Shown: in pieces, positions 29,338-36,933 of the stretch
Layout: the number at the start of each line of letters is the position of its first letter
Numbering within the stretch: position 1 is the stretch's first letter
NCBI GenBank assembly: GCA_017164015.1
Contig: CP071065.1
Coordinates: 6,400,091 to 6,464,090 of the forward strand
Length of the DNA stretch: 64,000 nt
DNA from: Nostoc sp. UHCC 0702
GTDB taxonomy: Bacteria; Cyanobacteriota; Cyanobacteriia; Cyanobacteriales; Nostocaceae
Direction of reading: 5' to 3'
Position numbers and translations under genes: made by a program
The notes under the pieces: model-generated
What the model saw: only the letters and a program-made list of their open reading frames with translations
What the model was told of the DNA's origin: nothing
Database searches by the model: none

Positions 29338-30393
29338 ATGAAATTAAAAATTATGAATAGCCATTCAGAACAGTTTGCCAGTGATAATTATTCTGGCATT
29401 TGTCCAGAAGCACTAGAGTACATGATTAAAGCTAATCAAGGTAGTGCGCCAGCTTACGGTAATGACGAATGGACTCAAAAAGCAACAGATTATTTTCGGG
29501 AACTGTTTGAAATTGATTGCGAAGTATTTTTTGCCTTTAATGGTACAGCCGCTAATTCTTTATCATTAGCCGCACTTTGTCAGTCATATCATAGTGTGAT
29601 TTGTCATGAGACAGCCCACATAGAAACAGATGAATGTGGCGCACCAGAATTTGCTTCCAATGGTTCTAAATTATTACTTGGTCAAGGAGAAAATGGCAAA
29701 TTAACACCGCAGAATATCGAATCAATTGTGACTAGGCGTGCTGATATTCATTATCCCAAACCGAAAGTTATTAGTATTACCCAATCAACGGAATTAGGGA
29801 CTTTATATTCTATTGAAGAATTATTGGAAATTAAAGAAATTGCTCAAAAGCATAATTTAAAGATTCATATGGACGGCGCTCGCTTTGCCAATGCAGTGGC
29901 AGCAATGAATAAAAGCCCTGCGGAAATTACATGGAAAACTGGCGTAGATGTATTATGTTTTTGTGGTACGAAGAATGGCATGGCATTAGGTGAAGCTATT
30001 ATTTTTTTCAACAAAGCATTAGCAGAAGATTTTGACTATCGATGTAAGCAAGCAGGTCAGTTAGCTTCAAAAATGCGATTTATTTCTGCTCCTTGGTTAG
30101 GTTTGTTAGAAACTGGTGCTTGGTTAAAAAATGCACGTCATGCCAATCAATGCGCTGAATATTTAGAAAATCAACTATTAAATATAGAAGGCGTTGAGAT
30201 GATGTTTCCGCGAGAAGCAAACGCCGTTTTTGTCAAACTACCTGAGCAGGTCATTCAAAGCTTAAAAAATAAGGATTGGCAATTTTATACATTTATTGGT
30301 GTGGGAGGAGTGCGTTTTATGTGTTCTTGGAATACAACCCAGTCAAAAATGGATGAATTGCTAAGGAATATTAAGGAAGCGATCGCGTCTTAG
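29338..30393 (+). CDS. ltaE: Low-specificity L-threonine aldolase
   Basis: The enzyme cleaves L-threonine or allo-threonine to glycine and acetaldehyde using PLP. The 351-residue fold-type I protein shows FNGTAANSLSLAAL, HMDGARFANAVAAM (residues 177-190, with the PLP-binding Asp) and the PLP lysine Lys212 in CGTKNGMALGEA. An ATG five codons later (29353, MNSHSEQ) is an equally good start; no ribosome-binding site favours one. Together with thrC it places synthesis and breakdown of threonine on the two sides of the insertion sequence, though probably in separate transcripts. Confidence 0.9.
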   Translation: MKLKIMNSHSEQFASDNYSGICPEALEYMIKANQGSAPAYGNDEWTQKATDYFRELFEIDCEVFFAFNGTAANSLSLAALCQSYHSVICHETAHIETDECGAPEFASNGSKLLLGQGENGKLTPQNIESIVTRRADIHYPKPKVISITQSTELGTLYSIEELLEIKEIAQKHNLKIHMDGARFANAVAAMNKSPAEITWKTGVDVLCFCGTKNGMALGEAIIFFNKALAEDFDYRCKQAGQLASKMRFISAPWLGLLETGAWLKNARHANQCAEYLENQLLNIEGVEMMFPREANAVFVKLPEQVIQSLKNKDWQFYTFIGVGGVRFMCSWNTTQSKMDELLRNIKEAIAS

Positions 30394-30510
30394 TCAAGAG
30401 TTGACGGTTGATGGTTGACTGATGACCATTAACTAATGTCAAAATGAAGATAACTTACACTTAACGGTGAGCGATCGCTCTGAAAGCTAAATTAAGGATT
30501 GACCTGAGCA

Positions 30511-31167
30511 ATGGCAGAAGAAAAAAATCATAATGAAGCTGGCGAAGTGGCTCCCAGCACTGTTGACAAGCAGGCTCCCAGTGTCGCCGAAGAACATGCT
30601 CCTAGTACAAACTCACCCGAAGCCACAGACATACCTACTGCCAACGCGCCAGACCCGAAAGCAGTAAACCCAGAAACTAACCCCAATGCTGCCAAACCTG
30701 CGGCTGCATCTCCCAAGCGAGAAAAACCCGCAGCTAAAGACGCAACAGAAGAAAAACCCGCCGCCAAAGCTGCTGCAAAAAAGGAGAAAGCCCCAGCTGT
30801 TGAAGATAAGCCATTTGTAGAATTCATCGAGCAAGATTACTTGCCAGCTGTACAAAAGGCGATCGCACAGGCAGGTGTAAAAGATTTACAATTGTCTTTT
30901 GCCAAGCAGAAGCTTCCTATTGTCGGCTTTCAATCAGCCGAAGAATGGTGGCAAGTGGTTGGCAGTTGGCAAAATGGTCTGCGCCAGTTTAACCTGTATT
31001 TCCCCGATGAAGATATTCAAGGGAAAAAAGGATTTTCTTGTAACGAAGGCAAAAAAACTAGTACTCTTGAGTCATTCCTCATCGATGAGCGCAAAATTAC
31101 ACTCGACTTGCTGGTATTTGGTTTAGTGCAGCGCTTGAATGGGCAAAAGTGGCTGGGTCTAAATTAG
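30511..31167 (+). CDS. DUF2996-family cyanobacterial protein with Ala/Pro/Lys-rich N terminus
   Basis: The first ~100 residues are low-complexity (AEEKPAAKAAAKKEKAP), probably disordered. The remaining ~115 residues (FVEFIEQDYLPAVQKAI; EEWWQVVGSWQNGLRQFNLYF; LGLVQ-like end QRLNGQKWLGLN) match what I know as DUF2996, a family restricted to cyanobacteria and plastids. No signal peptide or membrane helix is seen. Function unknown. TTAAGGA precedes the ATG by about 13 bases. Confidence 0.8.
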   Translation: MAEEKNHNEAGEVAPSTVDKQAPSVAEEHAPSTNSPEATDIPTANAPDPKAVNPETNPNAAKPAAASPKREKPAAKDATEEKPAAKAAAKKEKAPAVEDKPFVEFIEQDYLPAVQKAIAQAGVKDLQLSFAKQKLPIVGFQSAEEWWQVVGSWQNGLRQFNLYFPDEDIQGKKGFSCNEGKKTSTLESFLIDERKITLDLLVFGLVQRLNGQKWLGLN

Positions 31168-31294
31168 TCATTGGTCATTGGTCATTAGTCACTCACAGCT
31201 GACCACTGACCACTGACAACTGACAACTGACCACTGACCACTGACCACTGACCACTGACCACTGACCACTGACAACTGACCACTGACCACTGAC
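31168..31294. repeat. CCACTGA heptamer array
   Basis: About 15 near-perfect CCACTGA/CAACTGA units fill the space between two convergent genes. This is the longest pure STRR in the window. No terminator can be seen apart from it. Confidence 0.9.
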
Positions 31295-31300
31295 GTTACC

Positions 31301-31795
31301 TCAAAGTTCATGAAAGTGGTAGGTGACGGCTCCACTAATGGGGTCGTTATCTATTCTCACATATCCTGATTTCAGCATTTCCTTGAGAGTAGCTTCTACT
31401 TCAGCAAAACTGGCTCCTGTTGCTTTCACACCTTGAGTCACAGTTAGGCTACCACCTTTGGTTTCCGCTGCGTCAATGAGTTTAACCATGAGTTCGTTAC
31501 CAGTTGGGCGGTGGACTTGTGAAGCCACCACTGCTTGATTCAGCGGTACACCCAAAGGAGATAGACCTGCTTTGAGTCTAAAATTCTGTTCGTATTCGTC
31601 AACAATATTTGGTATGAGGAACAGATCTACAAATTGCCCAATACCAAACACACCACCAGTCAACAGCCACAGCAAACCTGTCCCTATCTTGCCATTGTAT
31701 AAGCGATGCAGTCCTCCTAAGCCGAAAAACAACGCTGCACTCAAGATATAAGAGACCAGAAGACGTTCGTTGTGCTGATTGTTTTCAGGATTCAT
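31301..31795 (-). CDS. TM2-domain membrane protein
   Basis: Residues 10-65 contain the TM2 pattern: SYILSAALFFGLGGLHRLYNG, then TGLLWLLTGGVFGIGQFVDLFLIP, two membrane helices with a short polar turn. The C-terminal ~70 residues (LTVTQGVKATGASFAEVEATLKEMLKSGYVRI) look like a winged-helix, with a helix-turn-helix followed by a beta hairpin. The combination of a membrane hairpin and a cytoplasmic winged-helix suggests a sensor or regulator, which is inference. Function unknown. It converges on the DUF2996 gene. Confidence 0.75.
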   Translation of the reverse strand: MNPENNQHNERLLVSYILSAALFFGLGGLHRLYNGKIGTGLLWLLTGGVFGIGQFVDLFLIPNIVDEYEQNFRLKAGLSPLGVPLNQAVVASQVHRPTGNELMVKLIDAAETKGGSLTVTQGVKATGASFAEVEATLKEMLKSGYVRIDNDPISGAVTYHFHEL

Positions 31796-32125
31796 CTTGC
31801 TTTCATCCCCTAGGATTTGCTCTTGTTGTCTTAGATGGTTTTCCTATGCTGTTTTGTTTCTGATTCAGCATGGCCAGCAAATGGAGTAACAGAAGTAAGG
31901 TTATCTACTTATAGTGTGAGTTGACTACCAATTCTGGATGCTTGATTCCGCAAATATTGATGTATTGTTGCAACTCTTAACGTTTTCAGTAACAGTTTGC
32001 AGCCTTCGCCTTGGTAGACTGAACTTTATACAAATTAGTTATTGTCGTCTGGTGCGCTTTGTGAGAGCATAACCATTAGCTTTCTGGTGCTATCAAGATA
32101 ATAAAGAAAAAAGAGCAATCAAGAC
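31796..32125. other. Divergent promoter region upstream of acsF
   Basis: 330 bases between divergent genes. I recognise no RNA, repeat array or named operator. It should contain the acsF promoter. Confidence 0.45.
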
Positions 32126-33202
32126 ATGGTAGATTCCCTTAAAAAACCAGGCTTTGAAGAAATGCGGCCAGGGATTAAATTCCCGGCAAAAGAAACCCTG
32201 TTAACACCCCGGTTTTATACTACCGATTTTGATGAGATGGCGCGGATGGACATCTCCGTCAATGAAGACGAGTTAAGAGCCATTCTCGAAGAGTTTCGTG
32301 TTGACTACAACCGCCATCACTTCGTTCGGGATGCCGAGTTTGAACAATCCTGGGATCATATTGACGGGGAAACTCGCCGGTTGTTCGTGGAATTTCTAGA
32401 ACGTTCTTGTACAGCAGAGTTTTCTGGATTTTTGCTGTACAAAGAACTCGGCCGTCGTTTAAAGGACAAAAGCCCAGTCTTAGCAGAGTGCTTTAATCTG
32501 ATGTCACGGGATGAAGCGCGTCATGCTGGCTTTTTGAACAAAGCGCTGTCAGACTTCAATATGTCCCTGGATTTAGGGTTTTTGACTAAGAGCCGCGCTT
32601 ATACCTTCTTTAAGCCGAAATTCATCTTCTACGCCACTTATCTTTCTGAAAAGATTGGTTATTGGCGCTATATCACCATTTATCGTCACCTAGAAGCACA
32701 TCCTGAAGACAGAGTTTATCCGATTTTCCGGTTCTTTGAGAACTGGTGTCAGGATGAAAACCGTCACGGAGATTTCTTTGATGCGGTGATGAAAGCCCAG
32801 CCACAGATATTGAATGACTGGAAAGCAAGGCTGTGGAGTCGCTTCTTTTTGTTGTCAGTATTTGCAACGATGTATCTCAATGACATCCAGCGCAAAGACT
32901 TTTATGCCACCCTTGGACTAGATGCGCGTGAATACGACATCCATGTAATTAAGAAGACCAATGAAACCGCAGGTAGAGTATTCCCGTTGATGCTGGATGT
33001 AGAGAATCCAGAGTTTTATCAGCGGTTAGATGTCTGTGTCAAAAATAACGAAAAATTGACAGCGATATCCAACTCTAACACTCCCAAATTCCTGCAATTC
33101 TTCCAAAAACTACCAATTTACGTCTCGCATGGCTGGCAATTGTTGCGGCTGTATTTGATGAAGCCAATTGATGCTGTTCCCGCTCAAGGTACGGCTCGCT
33201 AA
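32126..33202 (+). CDS. acsF: Mg-protoporphyrin IX monomethyl ester oxidative cyclase (aerobic)
   Basis: AcsF is the O2-dependent di-iron enzyme that closes the isocyclic ring of chlorophyll. The 358-residue protein begins TRFYTTDF-like (LTPRFYTTDFDEM). Its iron ligands are visible as Glu98 (CTAEFSGF), Glu130-x-x-His133 (DEARHAGF) and Glu211-x-x-His214 (ENRHGDFF). Length and motifs are normal for cyanobacterial AcsF (ChlA). A strong terminator follows at 33228, so the gene is transcribed on its own. Cyanobacteria often have a second, low-oxygen paralogue; which one this is cannot be told. Confidence 0.95.
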   Translation: MVDSLKKPGFEEMRPGIKFPAKETLLTPRFYTTDFDEMARMDISVNEDELRAILEEFRVDYNRHHFVRDAEFEQSWDHIDGETRRLFVEFLERSCTAEFSGFLLYKELGRRLKDKSPVLAECFNLMSRDEARHAGFLNKALSDFNMSLDLGFLTKSRAYTFFKPKFIFYATYLSEKIGYWRYITIYRHLEAHPEDRVYPIFRFFENWCQDENRHGDFFDAVMKAQPQILNDWKARLWSRFFLLSVFATMYLNDIQRKDFYATLGLDAREYDIHVIKKTNETAGRVFPLMLDVENPEFYQRLDVCVKNNEKLTAISNSNTPKFLQFFQKLPIYVSHGWQLLRLYLMKPIDAVPAQGTAR

Positions 33203-33227
33203 GTTATAAAATTTGTGCAAAAGAGTT

Positions 33228-33259
33228 AGTGGTTCTGTTGTGTGCAGAACCACTTTTTT
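33228..33259 (+). terminator. Intrinsic terminator after acsF
   Basis: AGTGGTTCTG (33228-33237) pairs perfectly with CAGAACCACT (33245-33254) across a 7-base loop, followed by six T. It separates acsF from the next cassette and argues against the GTG at 33242 as a gene start, since that codon is inside the hairpin. Confidence 0.85.
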
Positions 33260-33349
33260 ATGAGCAAAAAAAAGGTACACTCAGGGGTACTACTCGTTAA
33301 GAGGTTTAGGCAGTTAAGTTGGATATGTAGTTTTGCTGTAAGCAAACAT

Positions 33350-34240
33350 ATGACAGACACATCCAACGGAATTGAAATCATCAAGAAAGTCAAACCAACT
33401 CTAGTCTCAACCTTTGAGTTGCTAGTAAAAGCAATTACACCCGTTACCGCTCCTGGTACTGAAGCTGTTGCTCGTACTGTTATCCAAGGTTACTTTTTGA
33501 CCATTGGCAATACTAGCAGCTCAGATATCGCAGTTACGTTGCAATTTGCTGCAACTACTCCAGAGTTAAACTTAGACGACACAGTGGTGGTTCAAGATGC
33601 CACCGTAGACGATGAATTTCAAGAGCTAGTACCCACAGGCGATCGCAGAAAATTCACTCACTCTCTGAGAATTGCTGCCCACGATACGGCTTTGGTTACA
33701 TTATTACCCGATGTTACCAAGATAGAAATCATCGAAGCAGCAAAATTAGAGATTCGCGGATATGTGGAAATTTCTCTGATCTCTTCTTCTGACTCAACTC
33801 CAGTTAATCTGTTGTTGACACCTGAACACAGAGGTACATTCATACCTCAAAACTTATTAATACCTTCTCGTTTTCCTCTTGACTTCGATCAATTGGCGTA
33901 TTCTCTGCCCACATCTACTGGTGGAAGCTTGTTTACCCTTACACCACCAGTTTTTAAAATTGCCAAAGAACTGAAGATTGAAGTTAAAGAATTCGAGAAA
34001 GTTCAGAAAGATAAAGACTTTGAGAAAGTTCAGGCTGAAAAAGTGGCTGAAACAAATCAAGTTGATAGTCTGGCTTCAGGAGATGGTGTAAATGACCTAC
34101 GGCAACTAATTGGTTTGATGGCTGAACGTCTCGATCAAATAGAACAACGCACAGCAAATGGGCAAAATGGGAAATCTTTCATCCAAGCCAAAGAACGCCC
34201 AAGTGTTGGTCAACAAGTTCTTCATCAACCAAGGAATTAA
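33350..34240 (+). CDS. Unknown protein, first gene of the ATP-grasp cassette
   Basis: I do not recognise this 296-residue protein. The first ~200 residues look like beta-sandwich (VIQGYFLTIGNTSSSDIAVTLQF; HDTALVTLLPDVTKIEII). A charged Lys/Glu segment (KELKIEVKEFEKVQKDKDFEKV) follows, then a short coiled-coil-like stretch (LRQLIGLMAERLDQIEQR) and a polar tail. There is no signal peptide. I chose the ATG at 33350 because a start at 33242 would lie inside the acsF terminator. It ends six bases before the next gene, so the three genes to 36063 probably form one operon. It could be a substrate or scaffold for the ATP-grasp enzyme, but nothing proves that. Confidence 0.6.
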   Translation: MTDTSNGIEIIKKVKPTLVSTFELLVKAITPVTAPGTEAVARTVIQGYFLTIGNTSSSDIAVTLQFAATTPELNLDDTVVVQDATVDDEFQELVPTGDRRKFTHSLRIAAHDTALVTLLPDVTKIEIIEAAKLEIRGYVEISLISSSDSTPVNLLLTPEHRGTFIPQNLLIPSRFPLDFDQLAYSLPTSTGGSLFTLTPPVFKIAKELKIEVKEFEKVQKDKDFEKVQAEKVAETNQVDSLASGDGVNDLRQLIGLMAERLDQIEQRTANGQNGKSFIQAKERPSVGQQVLHQPRN

Positions 34241-34246
34241 GCAAGA

Positions 34247-35116
34247 GTGTTGATTGTTGTCGCCAGTCGCCATGACAAAGCCGCCGAGGCGCTGGTTGCT
34301 AATTGGTCGGCTTATGGTGCCAGCCTCCTGACACCTGAAGATTTGTCAGTGGTTGGATGGCGACATTATGTGAGGAGTGGGGGAGGCATGGGGGCAGGGG
34401 AGCAGGGGATAGGGGGGGCAGGGGGGCAGGGGGGCAGGGGAGCAGGGGGAGATGAGGGAGAAAATACTACCTTATCCCCCTCATCTTCCTCATCCCCCTC
34501 ATCTCCCTCATCCCCCTCATCTCCCTCATCCCCATCATCCTCCTCATCTTCCTCAGCAGTGGTAGGTGGAGTGACGATCGCTCTCGATCAAATTACTGGC
34601 GTCTTGACTCGCTTACCTGCCATTTTTGAACAGGAACTTCTACACATTATCCCTGAAGACCGGGCGTATGTGGCTGCGGAAATGAATGCGTTTTTAATTT
34701 CCTGGTTGTCCAGTTTAAAATGTCCAGTGTTGAACAGACCAACGCCAACATATTTGTTAGGGCCTGCTTGGCGACCTGAACAGTGGGTTTATGCAGCTAC
34801 TCAATTGGGTATTCCAGTACGTCCGGTGCGACGGCAAAGTTCATTGTTGGCTAGTGTGCGTCCCCAGGTGCTGGAAAAACCTGCGGTAAAAGTGACCGTA
34901 GTGGGCGATCGCTGTTTGGGTGAAGTTGAAAAAACTCTGGCATCTCACGCCAGATGCCTCGCTGATGCTGCTCAAGTTGATTTGTTGACTGTTAACTTTA
35001 GCAGCAGCGAATCCTCAGCCGAGTTATTAGGCGCTGATTTGTGGGCTGATATATCTGCACCAAATGTAGCCGATGCCATACTTGAGTATTTGAGTGGAGG
35101 TGATGCCAAATGCTAA
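34247..35116 (+). CDS. ATP-grasp-associated protein interrupted by a low-complexity repeat
   Basis: The protein starts MLIVVASRHDKAAEALVANW. It then has a Gly-rich/Ser-Pro-rich insert at about residues 44-103, encoded by short tandem repeats. It resumes with ITGVLTRLPAIF, DRAYVAAEMNAFLISWLSS and CPVLNRPTPTYLLGPAW. This latter part resembles the pre-ATP-grasp N-terminal domain of RimK-like ligases, where the substrate side is built; no ATP-binding core follows. The GTG start has AAGGA upstream and the gene overlaps the ATP-grasp gene by 7 bases. I infer a partner subunit of that ligase. The repeat is in frame, so the gene can still be made. Confidence 0.6.
   Translation: MLIVVASRHDKAAEALVANWSAYGASLLTPEDLSVVGWRHYVRSGGGMGAGEQGIGGAGGQGGRGAGGDEGENTTLSPSSSSSPSSPSSPSSPSSPSSSSSSSAVVGGVTIALDQITGVLTRLPAIFEQELLHIIPEDRAYVAAEMNAFLISWLSSLKCPVLNRPTPTYLLGPAWRPEQWVYAATQLGIPVRPVRRQSSLLASVRPQVLEKPAVKVTVVGDRCLGEVEKTLASHARCLADAAQVDLLTVNFSSSESSAELLGADLWADISAPNVADAILEYLSGGDAKC
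34378..34556 (+). repeat. In-frame GGGGCAGGGGAG / CTCCCTCATCCC repeat inside a gene
   Basis: A G-rich run of nine-base-like units is followed by a C-rich run with CTCATC(C/T)CC units. The region encodes Gly/Ala/Gln followed by SPSSPSSP. The base composition differs sharply from the flanking gene, but the insert keeps the frame. It is the same repeat type as in the two kinase genes at 51037 and 53425. Confidence 0.85.
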
Positions 35117-36063
35117 TTTTATTATGGGGTATTTCTGAAGAATCTCCCTTGGCAGCAGTCCACTCAGAACTGACTCGGCTGAACATACCTACAGTATTCC
35201 TCGATCAACGAGATATTTTAGATACTGAAATCGAACTTTCTGTAGGCGATATTTCCCAATTACCAGTACAAGGGCAAATTAGTACTTGGTATCAAAAAAT
35301 CAACTTGAGTGAAATTACCGCAGCCTACCTGCGTCCTTATGATTCGCGCCGCCTTCCCCAAATTGCCCAAGCTGGTGTCAATAGTCCAGCTTGGCAACAT
35401 GCGATCGCAGTTGATGATGCCTTGATGTGTTGGTCAGAAATTACACCTGCATTGATCATCAACCGTCCATCAGCGATGGCTGCTAATGGTTGCAAACCTT
35501 ACCAACTAGAACAAATTCGTTCGCTCGGCTTTAAAGTTCCCGAAACCCTTGTGACCACAGACCCCGAAGCTGTGCGAGCTTTTTGGCAACGTCACGGCAA
35601 TGTCATTTATAAATCAATTAGTGGTATCCGTAGTAAAGTCTCGCGTTTGGGAGCTGAACACTTAGAAAGACTGGAAAATGTATCTTGGTGTCCGACTCAG
35701 TTTCAACAGTATATAGCCGGTAGAGATTATCGCGTCCATGTCGTAGGTGCAGAGATTTTTGCCAGCGAGGTAATTTCTCAAGCTGATGATTATCGTTACG
35801 CTGCACAGGAGGACGAAACTACGGAAATTCGCGCTTGTCGTTTGCCCCAAGAAGTAGAACAGCAGTGTAGAGTATTAGCAAAAGCGATAAATCTACCTCT
35901 TTGCGGCATTGATTTACGCCGGACACCTGAAGGTGACTGGTATTGTTTTGAAGTTAATCCTTCGCCTGGGTTTACTTATTACCAACAGTTTACAGGTCAG
36001 GGGATTAGTACTGCGATCGCTCATTTACTAGCAAGCTGTTCCACATCAAGATTGCATATCTAA
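35110..36063 (+). CDS. RimK-like ATP-grasp ligase
   Basis: The 317-residue protein has a pre-ATP-grasp domain (residues 1-115: LILLWGISEESPLAAV; AYLRPYDSRRLPQIA) and an ATP-grasp core. In the core, VIYKSISGIRSKV holds the ATP lysine, CPTQFQQYIAGRDYRVHVVG the middle motif, and CGIDLRRTPEGDWYCFEVNPSPGF the metal ligands Asp, Glu and Asn. ATP-grasp enzymes of this class join a carboxylate to an amine through an acyl phosphate, as in ribosomal-peptide crosslinking and amino-acid ligation. Overlap with the upstream gene indicates translational coupling. The product is unknown; no known precursor peptide is seen. Confidence 0.82.
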   Translation: MLILLWGISEESPLAAVHSELTRLNIPTVFLDQRDILDTEIELSVGDISQLPVQGQISTWYQKINLSEITAAYLRPYDSRRLPQIAQAGVNSPAWQHAIAVDDALMCWSEITPALIINRPSAMAANGCKPYQLEQIRSLGFKVPETLVTTDPEAVRAFWQRHGNVIYKSISGIRSKVSRLGAEHLERLENVSWCPTQFQQYIAGRDYRVHVVGAEIFASEVISQADDYRYAAQEDETTEIRACRLPQEVEQQCRVLAKAINLPLCGIDLRRTPEGDWYCFEVNPSPGFTYYQQFTGQGISTAIAHLLASCSTSRLHI

Positions 36064-36090
36064 TAGTGTTGACTGATAACTGATAACTGT

Positions 36091-36142
36091 CATCAGTCAA
36101 CGACCTTTACGAGTGATTATGCAATTTGGATCTGCTTTAGCT
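36091..36142 (+). repeat. Dispersed 51-base repeat (copy 1 of 2)
   Basis: CATCAGTCAACGACC...GTGATTATGCAATTT...GCTTTAGCT closely matches 50401-50451 in the same orientation. It follows a short ACTGATA-type STRR, as does the second copy. A partial third match (GTCATCGACGTTGACGAGTGG) lies near 40235. Transposon-free origin unclear. Confidence 0.7.
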
Positions 36143-36286
36143 TAAATACTTTGAGTTATGCTGATTTTTCCATCCTAATTACATTTGTTGTAAATGGTTG
36201 ATGCTTAGCTGCTTCTGCTTTTTGGCGATTGCAAAACTTTTCGGTCTACTGATAATCTGTTAACCGACAACAGTGTTTATTAATTT

Positions 36287-36502
36287 TTAATTTGGTTGAG
36301 CTTCTATAGTCACCGTAATCGTTTGTTCTCCTGCAAATCCACCATAACTACCTGATATTTCAATGAGTTTCCATACAAAGCGGAAATCTGATGTGTTCCC
36401 TTTTAAAGCCTCGAAAGCTACATTAATAGCTTCATTGAGTGCAGATTGAAAGTCTCCTTCTTTTGAAGTTCCTTGAAATTGTTGAATGTTCGTACTGGTC
36501 AT
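36287..36502 (-). CDS. Small dodecin-like protein
   Basis: A 71-residue protein starting at the ATG at 36502, which has a perfect AAGGAG eight bases upstream; an ATG at 36550 lacks such support. Order and spacing fit the dodecin beta-alpha-beta-beta fold: a first strand (TNIQQFQGTS), one helix (EGDFQSALNEAINVAFEAL), then FRFVWKLIEISGSYGGF and a last strand QTITVTIEAQ. The Trp in the second strand is where dodecins stack flavin. Dodecins are 12-mers that store flavin or CoA. The call rests on pattern, not on a search; it could be a distant family. Confidence 0.5.
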   Translation of the reverse strand: MTSTNIQQFQGTSKEGDFQSALNEAINVAFEALKGNTSDFRFVWKLIEISGSYGGFAGEQTITVTIEAQPN

Positions 36503-36550
36503 GAATGCACTCCTTAGTATTACATTTTGAGTATTCCCTAAATCTAGCAA

Positions 36551-36933
36551 TTCCCAATTTCATGCACAGGATTCGCTACGGTTGCTGACCTATGACTTGC
36601 ACGTATTAACTTGTAACAAAATAACAAAGTTGATAATTGCTTGTTATTGCTCTGATGTGTGATTTTATTCGGTATACTTTTTGCTATAATAATCAACCCC
36701 TTTAATTTAAGTAGACCGAAAAGCACTCTTTGCCGTTCTCCTTAGCGCCTTTGCGCCGCCAGTTGCTTCAAGTCGGCAGAGCCGCCCAACGCACTGGCTC
36801 GTCTTTGCGTGAGATAAAAATAATCTATTCATCTGAAAATCCCTATAGTAATTCTTAGTACCATTAGCACTTGACAACAGGGAGCAAAGTGTCGTAATTC
36901 ACCGTCAGCAATTAAAACAATCTAGTATTTATC
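36551..36933. other. Gene-free spacer with a repeat fragment
   Basis: About 380 bases. The middle contains CTCCTTAGCGCCTTTGCGCC...TCTTTGCGTGAG near 36740-36812, a GC-rich stretch of the dispersed-repeat kind. No gene recognised. Confidence 0.45.

Noticed and set aside
31168..31294. Dense short direct repeats as possible CRISPR
   Set aside because: Seven-base units without spacers; STRR type.
33242..33349. Upstream GTG start for the first gene of the ATP-grasp cassette
   Set aside because: The codon is inside the acsF terminator hairpin and the added residues have no support.
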